From Cellulosilyticum sp. I15G10I2 (GTDB lineage Bacteria > Bacillota > Clostridia > Lachnospirales > Cellulosilyticaceae), in NCBI RefSeq assembly GCF_900095725.1, contig NZ_FMMP01000009.1:62001-126000 (forward strand): 64,000 nucleotides of DNA. The letters are read 5' to 3'. Both the position numbers and the translations under genes were made by a program. Below the pieces are notes generated by a model that saw only the letters and a list, made by a program, of their open reading frames with translations, was not told the DNA's origin and searched no databases. Of the stretch, positions 19,000 to 28,800 are shown in pieces (the stretch's first letter is position 1; every line of letters starts with the position of its first letter).

Positions 19000-20184
19000 C
19001 TACTTCTTTTCACAACCCAATTCCTCTATCAAACCTATCACGTTTTCAATTGGTTTTATATAATTAGGAACAGTCTTTTCTAGATAATCCTTAATCTCAT
19101 TTTCGCGTTTCAACATCCATATAAATGCCTTAGTTAACTCACTATCGTTTTTCATCTCTTGAACAGGAACCACATAATGGCTATAATCCCCAAATAAATC
19201 CTTTGCAATCCCTTTTGCCTTTATTGAATATCCCACTGCAAGTGTTGGTACATATGTCGAATATGCCGCTATTGTGGCATGTGTTCTGGCCCCAACAAAT
19301 AAACAACATCTTGAGATAAATCCTTTCAGCTCCATACAGTTATGATCTTCAATTAATACTACCCGCTTAGTATGTTTAAATTCATTAAACAACTCCGTAA
19401 GTGGGGTTAGATCACTATTATCCTCAATCACAACATGAGGTATTAAGGCTACTTGCTTATTAGTTTGTTTTATTATATATTCAATTAATTTTCTGTAGTT
19501 TCTATATACCATATCTGAATTCATCTCATACCTTTGCACCAACGGGCTCAAATTAATACCTATTGTTTTCCCTTCAATAAATCCTTCTGGCAGTTCTAAA
19601 TTGACTGTCGGCAGTATAAATGCCGTATCTGGAATAAGATGTGTATTTTTAGAAATACCTGCTTTTAGAAGTGCATTGAACGTCATTGTTTCTCTGGCAG
19701 TAATCAATGAATATCGTTTTAAATCTTCAATAACTTCTGGTTTAATAATAACATCTTCTTCAATCGATACCCCCCACAGGACATTTTTCACTTTTTGGGA
19801 TAGTTTTTTATTTATATATGCCAAATTTTTATAATAATTGCCATAGCAATAATTATCCCCACCAATTGAAAAATAGATTGAATTTTGTTTAATATTTCTC
19901 AACAATGCCTCATTAGCATATCTATAATAATACGTGTTACATTCAAAACCATATCTCAATATGAAATTAATCATATAAGGGATAGTTTTCTCTTTAAAAT
20001 ACCGATGATATTGTACAATATCAAATAAGAAGCTCTCTAAGCCATATTTATAATCCATTTCTTTATTTTGTGAATATAACGTCATAATTGGACTGTAGCT
20101 TTTTAAAACTTCATATGTACTACGCACCAATGCTTCACATCCATGGTTGTCACTTCCTCCGTGACCATAAAAACAAATATTCAT
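19000..20184 (-). CDS. Polysaccharide pyruvyl transferase family protein
   Basis: The 394-residue protein has the CsaB/WcaK-type fold: an N-terminal GHGGSDNHGCEALVRST loop, a middle IYFSIGGDNYCYG segment and a C-terminal part with CLFVGARTHATIAAYSTYVP and VAVGYSIKAKGIAKDLFG. Family members add pyruvate ketals to sugars using phosphoenolpyruvate. The start at 20184 follows GGTGGAGAGTGAC. It lies just upstream of the iron-sulfur protein gene, a recurrent pair, and suggests an acidic pyruvylated or related sugar in the surface glycan. Confidence 0.87.
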   Translation of the reverse strand: MNICFYGHGGSDNHGCEALVRSTYEVLKSYSPIMTLYSQNKEMDYKYGLESFLFDIVQYHRYFKEKTIPYMINFILRYGFECNTYYYRYANEALLRNIKQNSIYFSIGGDNYCYGNYYKNLAYINKKLSQKVKNVLWGVSIEEDVIIKPEVIEDLKRYSLITARETMTFNALLKAGISKNTHLIPDTAFILPTVNLELPEGFIEGKTIGINLSPLVQRYEMNSDMVYRNYRKLIEYIIKQTNKQVALIPHVVIEDNSDLTPLTELFNEFKHTKRVVLIEDHNCMELKGFISRCCLFVGARTHATIAAYSTYVPTLAVGYSIKAKGIAKDLFGDYSHYVVPVQEMKNDSELTKAFIWMLKRENEIKDYLEKTVPNYIKPIENVIGLIEELGCEKK

Positions 20185-20273
20185 GTCACTCTCCACCTCT
20201 TCATTGTCACATTGCATCTTCTTTATTTATCAACATTACTACTATTAATTATTTATGAGAGTTGATATTTCAT

Positions 20274-21227
20274 TTATATCCTGTGTAAAATTTTTTTTAA
20301 AGTCTTTGCTTCATTCACTGTAGTAAATGGAGATTTTAAGATATTATTATAATTTTCTTCTAATTGTTGTACCATCTGTGCTAAAGGTTGTTCGCATCCC
20401 TCACATTGATACCGCACAATCTTATCACACATTGAAATCATATAAGACCACTCTGAGTACCTTGCCCTAGGTTTAATTAAAGGAATCTTTTCAGAAAGAT
20501 ATTCTGTACGCTCTCTATACATTAAAAGGTATTCATTTAATAAATCTGCCGAAAGGTTGTTAGACTGTATAAAACTTGTCATATTATTGTCATGTTTTGT
20601 AAAATGATACAAGGGTGTTCCTTGAGCAACGATAGTATTCGCATTAGAAAATACTTTATAGATAATATGAATATCATCTACAAGTGCTCCTACCGGAAAT
20701 CTTAAACCTTCAAACAGACTTTTACGAAAAAGCTTAGTCGGTGGTGCTACATTATATTTTTCCCGCTTTAATAATTCATCCAGTCCCTGTATTTTATCTA
20801 ATACAATCAGCTCATCAAATATAAAATATGGTTCTAATCTATTCCCAAAGTCATTTAAACTTCCACATATTGAAATATCAGCATCATATCTAGTAATAAG
20901 ATTAACAAGATGTTCAAACATTTTAGCATCACAAAAATCATCATCATCAACAATTAATATGTATTCACATGAGGCTGCATCAATAGCTAAATTTCTACCT
21001 ACTGATGCCCCCTGATTTTCTGAAATGCTAATTAGTTTTATTCTATTATCCTTTTGAGTATAATTTTTACATATTGATGCGGTATCATCTGTTGAACCAT
21101 TATTAATGAGTATAACTTCAAAATTAGAAAACGTCTGTGAAAGAACGCTTTCTAACGCCCGAGCAAGATAATTCATTCTGTTATAAGTTACAAGTATAAC
21201 ACTAATCATTGGTAAATTATTAAACAT
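20274..21227 (-). CDS. Family 2 glycosyltransferase
   Basis: The 317-residue GT-A enzyme opens MISVILVTYNRMNYLARALE, has the nucleotide-binding INNGSTDDT and the metal-binding cluster VDDDD at residues 93-97. No membrane segment is seen, so it acts on cytoplasmic or membrane-peripheral acceptors. It is one of three proteins with GT2 domains in the island and probably adds one residue of the flagellin glycan. Donor and acceptor are unknown. Confidence 0.88.
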   Translation of the reverse strand: MFNNLPMISVILVTYNRMNYLARALESVLSQTFSNFEVILINNGSTDDTASICKNYTQKDNRIKLISISENQGASVGRNLAIDAASCEYILIVDDDDFCDAKMFEHLVNLITRYDADISICGSLNDFGNRLEPYFIFDELIVLDKIQGLDELLKREKYNVAPPTKLFRKSLFEGLRFPVGALVDDIHIIYKVFSNANTIVAQGTPLYHFTKHDNNMTSFIQSNNLSADLLNEYLLMYRERTEYLSEKIPLIKPRARYSEWSYMISMCDKIVRYQCEGCEQPLAQMVQQLEENYNNILKSPFTTVNEAKTLKKILHRI

Positions 21228-21284
21228 ATTTAATTTCTCCCTAGTATTTCTATAAACTCCTAATCCCTTCCCCCTATTTAATAA

Positions 21285-22589
21285 CTAATATATCCTATTA
21301 TCAAATTGAGATTCACCTAATCCTAAACTTTTCAACTGTTTTTTTAATATCTCTGATATATCCTTTTGTTGAATTGAAACTATAACAAATATATTCTTCA
21401 TCTTATTCATGGAGATTCCTTTAAGTACAGAGGGTAAATATACTTGTATTCCGTCAATTATACATCCTTCCTTTATATGGCTATTATCTAGGAATCCTTT
21501 TACATTATATCCTGCACTTTTTAGAATTCGAGCAGTCCCCTCACCATTATATCCTGTAGGGAATATATATATATCCTTGTCATCTTTACCTGCTACTATC
21601 TCCAATGTTCTCTCAATCACATCTTTTTGATAAAGATACAATCCCATATATGACCCATGCCTACATACAAAATCAAATAATTCTATTTCTGGAGATGTTT
21701 TATATATCGCTTTAATTACATCTATATTATCCTCGATCACTACTGATAGCTCCTGAATTTGATCTAAATCAAATGTATCACACCGCGTTGCAAATAGTCC
21801 TAATAGAAATGTAACTCTCGAGATAATATATTGCCTTCTAATACTTTCATACTTTTTTTCTTCTGCAAAATTTAATAATCTCATTGCAAGCACAAGGTGT
21901 GCCTTGCTGTGCAAATACGTCTTACTTGACGTAATCGACCCATTTGCTCTAGGTCGGTAACAATAAAATGGTTCTTTAATAAGAGAAAATTTTTGAGCAT
22001 AACATACTACCTTAGGAAACCATTCCTCATCTTCTACATGGTATCCTTCTAGAAATTTGAGATCATTTTTAATTAAAAAATCACGATTTATTATAAATCT
22101 ACATGTAGTACAGGTGAATTTTGGGAAACTCAAGAAATGTTCTACTATGATATCTGAATCTGGATTTCTAAATATTTCAGAATTAAAATCGACATCATTA
22201 CAAAGAAAAGCCCCTCTCTCGGGCTTACAAATAAACTGACCTACAAGTACATCTGGGCTATTCTTTTTTAAAACTTCTGAAATATTTAAAAAACTATCTT
22301 TTATATACCAATCATCACTATCACAAAAATGTATATATTTACCTATTGCATTTTTAATACCTACATTTCTAGCTCCTGCCGGAAGAGAATTCTCTTCAAG
22401 ATGTATTGTTGTGATATTTTTATATTTTGAAGCATATTCATCACACATTCTACCACTTGAATCTGTTGAGGCATCATCCACTAGTATCACTTCATAGTCA
22501 TCAAAATTCTGATTTAATATACTATTAATACACTCGTCTAAATAGTTTTCCACATTATAGACGGGTATTACTATACTTAAAAGTGGCAA
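21285..22589 (-). CDS. Family 2 glycosyltransferase with C-terminal Rossmann-like domain
   Basis: The first 220 residues or so of this 434-residue protein form a GT2 domain (SIVIPVYNVENYLDECINSI, LVDDASTDSS, metal site CDSDDW at 89-94). The last 100 residues form a separate nucleotide-binding-like unit starting DIYIFPTGYNGEGTARILKS, with VKGFLDNSHIKEGCIIDGIQ. Such domains occur fused to sugar-modifying enzymes and glycosyltransferases; the ligand is not known. The ATG lies inside the end of the upstream dehydrogenase gene (13-nt overlap), indicating coupled translation. Confidence 0.88.
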   Translation of the reverse strand: MPLLSIVIPVYNVENYLDECINSILNQNFDDYEVILVDDASTDSSGRMCDEYASKYKNITTIHLEENSLPAGARNVGIKNAIGKYIHFCDSDDWYIKDSFLNISEVLKKNSPDVLVGQFICKPERGAFLCNDVDFNSEIFRNPDSDIIVEHFLSFPKFTCTTCRFIINRDFLIKNDLKFLEGYHVEDEEWFPKVVCYAQKFSLIKEPFYCYRPRANGSITSSKTYLHSKAHLVLAMRLLNFAEEKKYESIRRQYIISRVTFLLGLFATRCDTFDLDQIQELSVVIEDNIDVIKAIYKTSPEIELFDFVCRHGSYMGLYLYQKDVIERTLEIVAGKDDKDIYIFPTGYNGEGTARILKSAGYNVKGFLDNSHIKEGCIIDGIQVYLPSVLKGISMNKMKNIFVIVSIQQKDISEILKKQLKSLGLGESQFDNRIY

Positions 22590-23857
22590 GTAGTATCACC
22601 TCCCAAAAAATATCTACAATCAACAATTTTCTTTGCTTTATAGTTTTTATTAATATCTCTAAATTCATCCCAAGCAGTAGCTAAAACAATTATATCCGAT
22701 TCCTCACATAAGGTTTCTAATCTTTTATAATAATTTACTCCATTAAATTTATATGCTTTTGCAAATGCTTCATTTGCTATTGGATCATATGCAAGAATAT
22801 TAGTGTATCCAGCCGCAATTAGAAGTTTAATAATCTTAGCGGAAGAACTATCTCTAACATCATCTGATTTTGGCTTAAAGGATAATCCAAGTATTCCTAT
22901 CCTATCTTCTTTATTAGAAACACTCATTATCTTATCTGCCATAAATTCAGGCATGGTCTCATTTATTTTAATAACATTTTTAAGTATCATTGGTTCATAT
23001 CCCTTTGCTAGTGCCTTGGCATACATAGCTTGAGTATCCTTTGGTAAACAGTATCCGCCATAACCACAACCCGGATAAACATAAGAGGACATATTGCATC
23101 CATTCCATCGCTTATCCAAATGTAATACTTTAAAAGCCTCTTTAATTTGAATCTCTCCTATAATATCCGCAACTTTTGACATTTCGTTTGAATAACTTAT
23201 CATCGTTGCAAGAAGAGTGTTGGATAAATATTTTATAAATTCACCAGTATTAAGTGATACAGCAAAAAAAGGTGTATCAAAACTACTATATAGTGATTGT
23301 AGCATATGCTTTCCTTTTTCATCAGAAATGCCACAAACTATTCGATCAGCATTCATCATATCATCCCAACAGTAACCCTCTCGTAAAAATTCCGGATTAT
23401 TAGCAACACTAAAAGTCTCTCTATTAAATAATCCTTTTTGTTCCAAATATGGTGTTACTCGTTCTGAGGTAGTAGATGGCGGAACTGTAGATTTTACAAC
23501 AATAACTCGATATTTATCATCACTTAAAACACCCCAAAACATATCTATTGCAGAATAAATATACTTAAGATCTGCTTCTCCATTTTCCCCGCAAGGAGTC
23601 CCAACGCACAAAAATATAAAGTCACTATTTTTAGCAGCATCTTCTGCATCACTTGTAACTGTAAAATTTTTATCTATATGTCTAATTAAAGCCTTATCAA
23701 GTCCTGGTTCTATAAATGGAAGTTTTCCAGATTTTATCATACTTACTCTCTCATTATCTATATCAAAACCATATACTTTATTTCCTTTTTCTGCAAACGC
23801 TAAGGCCGTAGTCAGCCCCACAAATCCAAGCCCAAATACAGTTACTGTATATTTCAT
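22577..23857 (-). CDS. UDP-glucose/GDP-mannose dehydrogenase family protein
   Basis: The 426-residue enzyme oxidises a nucleotide sugar C6 to a carboxylate in two NAD-dependent steps. The N-terminal Rossmann motif is VFGLGFVGLTTALAFAE. The catalytic Cys is C270 in PGCGYGGYCLPKDTQ, and VVKSTVPPSTT and VANNPEFLREG are conserved. Whether it uses UDP-glucose, UDP-ManNAc or another sugar cannot be told by eye. With the epimerase/decarboxylase-like gene upstream it could make a uronic acid or a pentose donor. Confidence 0.92.
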   Translation of the reverse strand: MKYTVTVFGLGFVGLTTALAFAEKGNKVYGFDIDNERVSMIKSGKLPFIEPGLDKALIRHIDKNFTVTSDAEDAAKNSDFIFLCVGTPCGENGEADLKYIYSAIDMFWGVLSDDKYRVIVVKSTVPPSTTSERVTPYLEQKGLFNRETFSVANNPEFLREGYCWDDMMNADRIVCGISDEKGKHMLQSLYSSFDTPFFAVSLNTGEFIKYLSNTLLATMISYSNEMSKVADIIGEIQIKEAFKVLHLDKRWNGCNMSSYVYPGCGYGGYCLPKDTQAMYAKALAKGYEPMILKNVIKINETMPEFMADKIMSVSNKEDRIGILGLSFKPKSDDVRDSSSAKIIKLLIAAGYTNILAYDPIANEAFAKAYKFNGVNYYKRLETLCEESDIIVLATAWDEFRDINKNYKAKKIVDCRYFLGGDTTCHF

Positions 23858-23907
23858 ACGACTCCTCCTATCTTAAACTTTATCTTTATAATTCGTTCTG
23901 ATGTAAT

Positions 23908-24999
23908 TTACCATTCAATCTCTTCTCTTTGACAATTAATTAAATACCTAAGATATCTTTTAATCCCTTCTTCAATATGAATTTGAGGTTCATATTGAAG
24001 AAATTCTCTAGCTTTTGTTATATTCGGACATCTTCTATTAGGATTATCAGTTAAATATTCTTTATCCCAATGCGATTTATAGACTATTTTCCCTGCATAG
24101 TTAAACAATGTTTTGCCTATATTTTGATATAGTGCTGCTAATTCTGTTATTGTAATTTCATCTCTATCAGATCCAATATTAAATATATCAAATTTCCCGT
24201 GCAGGGCACACTTTATATAACCTACTGTAGCATCAGGTATATAATCAAAGGTTCTAGTAGGTTTGCCATTAGAATATATAACTATGTCATCATTATCAAG
24301 CACAGCCTTCGCGAAGTCAGCTACTACCCTCTGATCATTAATTCGCATCCCTGGACCATAATTATTAAAAGGTCTTACTATAGTAACTGGCATTTCGTAC
24401 TCATGGGCAAAATTATAGCATAGTGTTTCACCAAAACGTTTTGATTCATCATAGCAAGCCCTGGGACCACAGGTATGTACATTTCCCCAATAGCTTTCTG
24501 CCGTTGGAATTTGTGAAGAGTCTGGCTCTCCATATACTTCACTACTAGAATAAAACAAAAAACCTCTTATAGCCTTATCTCTGAAAAAGTCAAGTAATCT
24601 CCTGAGTCCTATAACATCTGCATCCATTGTTTGTATAGGATACTTCCTATAATATACTGGTGAAGCAAGAGATGCCATATGAAAAATAATATCTGCATCA
24701 CTTGCGAAATCCAAGTCACAATTAATAATATCTAATTCACGCAAATCAAAAATAGGATAGCCCAAAATTCTTTCTAACCATATAGGCTTTCCAAACATAT
24801 AATTATCTATACCATAAACTTTTCTAATCCCAAGTTGTTCTCCATATACAGCAAAAAAATGTAGTAAAGAGTATCCCAAGGAACCTGCAAATCCTGTTAC
24901 CAAAATAGTTGAATTGGCTATTTTTTCCTTATCTTTATTTGACATAGCATTAAATATTAATTCAACATCTTGTTTAGTAATTAATGGCACATCAAGCAT
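23908..24999 (-). CDS. NAD-dependent epimerase/dehydratase (UDP-glucuronate decarboxylase-like)
   Basis: The 363-residue short-chain dehydrogenase-type sugar enzyme has an NAD-binding VTGFAGSLGYSL at 34-45, a Ser triplet in FYSSSEVYG near 152 and the catalytic pair Y183 and K187 in ACYDESKR. The stretch VRPFNNYGPGMRINDQRVV and the GPRACYDESKR context most resemble UDP-glucuronate decarboxylases, which fits the nucleotide-sugar dehydrogenase just downstream. About 30 residues precede the Rossmann fold, more than usual. The start at 24999 follows AGAGGTGGAAAT; the frame extends upstream into the cytidylyltransferase gene without a better start. Confidence 0.87.
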   Translation of the reverse strand: MLDVPLITKQDVELIFNAMSNKDKEKIANSTILVTGFAGSLGYSLLHFFAVYGEQLGIRKVYGIDNYMFGKPIWLERILGYPIFDLRELDIINCDLDFASDADIIFHMASLASPVYYRKYPIQTMDADVIGLRRLLDFFRDKAIRGFLFYSSSEVYGEPDSSQIPTAESYWGNVHTCGPRACYDESKRFGETLCYNFAHEYEMPVTIVRPFNNYGPGMRINDQRVVADFAKAVLDNDDIVIYSNGKPTRTFDYIPDATVGYIKCALHGKFDIFNIGSDRDEITITELAALYQNIGKTLFNYAGKIVYKSHWDKEYLTDNPNRRCPNITKAREFLQYEPQIHIEEGIKRYLRYLINCQREEIEW

Positions 25000-25027
25000 A
25001 TTTCCACCTCTTCTTATATGTATTCTT

Positions 25028-25807
25028 CTATTCCCAACTTTTCCAAGGAGCTTTATCTTCTCTCCATAATTTTTCCAACAATCCTTTGTCTCTCTGAGTA
25101 TCCATGCACTGCCAAAAGCCATAATGCTTGTACGCATTAAGTTTTCCTTCTTCAGATAATTTCTCTAACGTATCTTTTTCGAAAACTGTATTATCACCTT
25201 GAATATAATCAAGAACTTTTTGGTCCACTACCATAAAGCCACCATTAATCCAGCCACCATCTTCTTTTGACTTCTCAACGAACTTCTTTATCTCGCTTGT
25301 TTGTTCATCAATATCAAGTACACCAAAACGTCCACCTGGCTGAATTGCAGTCATAGTAACAAATGCATCTGATTTCATATGATGTTTTTCAAGAACATTA
25401 ATATCTATATCACATACTCCATCTCCATAAGTAAGCATAAAACGTTCATTATCTATATATTTTTTAATTCTCTTTATTCTGCCACCAGTCATAGTATGTA
25501 GCCCCGTGTCTACTAGTGTAACCTTCCATGGCTCCGAAACATTACTATGAATAGTCATTTTATTTTCATTTGTAAAGTCAAAAGTCACATCTGAAGTGTG
25601 TAAATAATAATCTGCAAAAAATTCTTTAATACTATACCCTTTATATCCAAGACATATAATAAAGTCATTATATCCGTAATGGCTATAACTTTTCATTATA
25701 TGCCATAATATTGGTTTATCTCCTATCTCAATCATAGGCTTTGGTTTCAAATGACTTTCTTCACTTATTCTTGTTCCAAATCCACCTGCTAAAATTACAA
25801 CCTTCAT
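25028..25807 (-). CDS. rfbF: Glucose-1-phosphate cytidylyltransferase
   Basis: The 259-residue nucleotidyltransferase opens VVILAGGFGTRISEESHLKP and contains KPMIEIGDKPILWHI, typical of RfbF. RfbF makes CDP-glucose from CTP and glucose 1-phosphate for CDP-linked deoxysugars. The NNERFMLTYGDGVCDID-like metal site and WINGGFMVVD segment fit. The usual partner, CDP-glucose 4,6-dehydratase, is not clearly present; the adjacent epimerase may take that role or the pathway may diverge. It heads the biosynthetic genes after the large transferase gene. Confidence 0.88.
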   Translation of the reverse strand: MKVVILAGGFGTRISEESHLKPKPMIEIGDKPILWHIMKSYSHYGYNDFIICLGYKGYSIKEFFADYYLHTSDVTFDFTNENKMTIHSNVSEPWKVTLVDTGLHTMTGGRIKRIKKYIDNERFMLTYGDGVCDIDINVLEKHHMKSDAFVTMTAIQPGGRFGVLDIDEQTSEIKKFVEKSKEDGGWINGGFMVVDQKVLDYIQGDNTVFEKDTLEKLSEEGKLNAYKHYGFWQCMDTQRDKGLLEKLWREDKAPWKSWE

Positions 25808-25860
25808 GTTATAGTCACATCCTTTATGTCATTCCGAATATTATATTTTCACTAAACGCT

Positions 25861-28800
25861 CTAGATGTTAAACTTGTTTTTATAACTTTCATTTTTATGG
25901 CTTTCTATAATTGTATTTAGTGCTTTTATAGCCTCATCTAATAACTTAATTAACAGATTATTTTGGTTAAGAGATTTTCTAATATTTACATCTGAGAGAA
26001 TGGTAGTTATTACTCTTATTCTCTCTTCTATTGGTGCACTGATAGAGTTTATAGCTATATCTATACAGTCCTTCATAGAGTAATAAAGCACATTTGTGAT
26101 GAAATTTAGATTACTACTATTTAACTTGTTCCATTTTTTCAAAAGACTTTTACTTTCATAATAGATTTTTATATAATCCAAATACCTGTTTTTATTAACC
26201 TGAGAATTATAGTGAGAATTCTTTCTTATTCTATAGTAGTGAAGTCCTTTATTAACTGCAACTAATGAATTTGCCGCCTGTAATTGATAAAGACTAAGCA
26301 TTGTATCCGCACCATTCAACATTTCTATTTTATTACTAGTGAAGTCTTTTCTGCTTCTATTACTTAAAGATACTCTAATTAATTTGCCCCAAATAGGCCT
26401 AAAGCAACCATATATTTGTGGAAAAACATCTCCTACTTTTGTTATATCATCCGTATAGAAGTCAGGCGGGCAACGCTTGCCATGTGCTTTAGAGTTTTCA
26501 TCGTAAAACATTTCAGTTCCACCAACTGCTATATCTGCATTATATTTTTTGGCAGCCAAATAGAGGTCTTTTAAAAAGTCAGGATGTAAATAATCATCAC
26601 TGTCTAAAGTACACATATATTCTGACTCAAGTCCATTAATATAATCAAGATAATCAGTATTAACAGGTTCATTAAATAATAAACTATTATTCTGATTTCT
26701 AAAAACTTTAATTCTTTTATCCTTTAGGACATAATCATTTAAAATCTCGCTAGTTTTATCTGTACAACCATTATCTAAAATAATCCACTCAAAATCAGTA
26801 AAACTTTGATTTAGAACACTTCTAGCACATTGGTCTATGTATCTCTCTACATTGTAAGCCCAAGTAACTATTGTTATTGCTGCTTGATTTTTTGTCCCCT
26901 CCTCTATATTCTTCTTGTATTGTATAATATCATCTAACTGCTCTAGTTCTTTTTTCCTCATTCTTGCATCAGTTTCAACTTCTACGTCTTCAGCCTTAAT
27001 GACTTTTTCATAATATTTATAAGCCATTACATACTTTTCTTGAAGTTCATATAAATAAGCTAGATTATAAAGAATCTCACAATTAGAACACTCAATATCC
27101 ATTCCTTTTTTCAAAACGCTCTCAGCTTCATCCATATTTCCTTCCAACATGGCAATAATTCCTTTAATAGAATAGACATCTATATCATCATTTACTATTT
27201 TTTGATATTCGTCTACCATATTTTTAGCATCTTGTAGTAATCCATCTTCTATTAAGGATTGGATATTTTGTTTGAATTGCCTTTTGTAAAGCTCCATTTC
27301 ATCTAAATAATAGGTTTGAGTTTGCTTCACTTGTGCTATATCTTTTTTTAGCAATTCTATTCCTTTTTTCATGTCAGGATATACCTGTAGAGCTTTTCTT
27401 AAGTAATTAATATAGCTTTTGTTATCTTGTTTTTGTTTAGCATGATAAATATATAATAGAAAAGCTTCTTCATTACTTTTCAAATATGCTATTTTTTCAT
27501 TTTCAATTACATCAGTATTATATATTTCTCTTATATATTCTATCCCACTTAAAATATACTGATTAAAAATCAGCTTATATTCGTCTTTATTAAAGGTATG
27601 TTTCATTAATATGAAATGACATAAAGCTTTAACTAGTCTTTTCTCTTTAACATTAACGTCTAAACTCATAGTACAAATATAGGTTTTTATTAAACTTATA
27701 AAGTCTTCTTTATACTGACTATATAGATAAGTAAAATATTGTTGTAACTTATCTTCTCTTATATTATCTGCTGTATCACTAATATAATTATAATATTTAA
27801 AAATATAAAATATAATATCACCATAGAAATATGATAATTTATTAAAATTTAATACTTTAATACTTTCTATTAAACCGTTCTCCATTATGCTATTACATAA
27901 ATTTATTCTTATTTTGTTCAAAAGCCCATAGTCCGTTGATTCATATGCGAAAAATCTCCAAAAGACTATCTTATCCTTGGAAACTAGTAAATTAATGTTT
28001 TTTTCTAAGTTCTCTATATACACTTGTATTATATCATTAGATAAACCTTTAATTTTTTCATTATAATATTTTATTATCTCTTCATACTTATGCAGTTTAT
28101 AACAAGCTTGTATAAAATATGAGATGCTTTGTCGAAGCACTTCCATACTACTTATTTTATTTGCATAATGTAAAACTTTATCATAATTTTCTTGCCTCGT
28201 ATAGATCTGACATAGTTCTCCATACACATACTCATAGATGTCTAAAGAATATACTGTTACAGTAATATCCTTTGAAGCAGGAAGTTTATTATATTTCGGT
28301 AACATCTCTAAGTAAATATCATAGTTTTTTAGAGCCTCTTTATCTTTATATAAGTTTTTCTGTGCATGTCCTAAAAAATAGTATAAATCAAGATACCCTT
28401 CTTTAACTGCTAAAGCTTCTGTACAAAGATCTTCTAATTCTTTGTATTTTTTATTTTTATAGTACAGAAGAGCTAACTGAATATAAACATACATACTATT
28501 TCTCAAATTTATTTTTTTCTTTTTTGCAATATTATAAGCCTTTAGCGCTGCTTCAAGTCCTTCATTAATATAACTATGTGCCCCATATGATTGGGAAAGT
28601 TGAAACCAATAATAGACATTCTCTGGATGTTTATCTATTTCTTCTTTTAAAATCTCTACATTTCTTTTAAATTTCCTTTCCATAAGTACTTTGTCTTCAG
28701 TAGAATACCCATAGTGAATTAATTCACTTTTAAAAAAGTATATAGGTTCTCTTACAACAGGTTGCTCATGAATTGCCCCTTCATAGCGAAAATCTTTATC

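Noticed and set aside
24999-25137. Longer start of the epimerase gene inside rfbF
   Set aside because: The added residues are a frame-shifted read of the rfbF end; the ATG at 24999 has AGAGGTGG upstream and fits the family.
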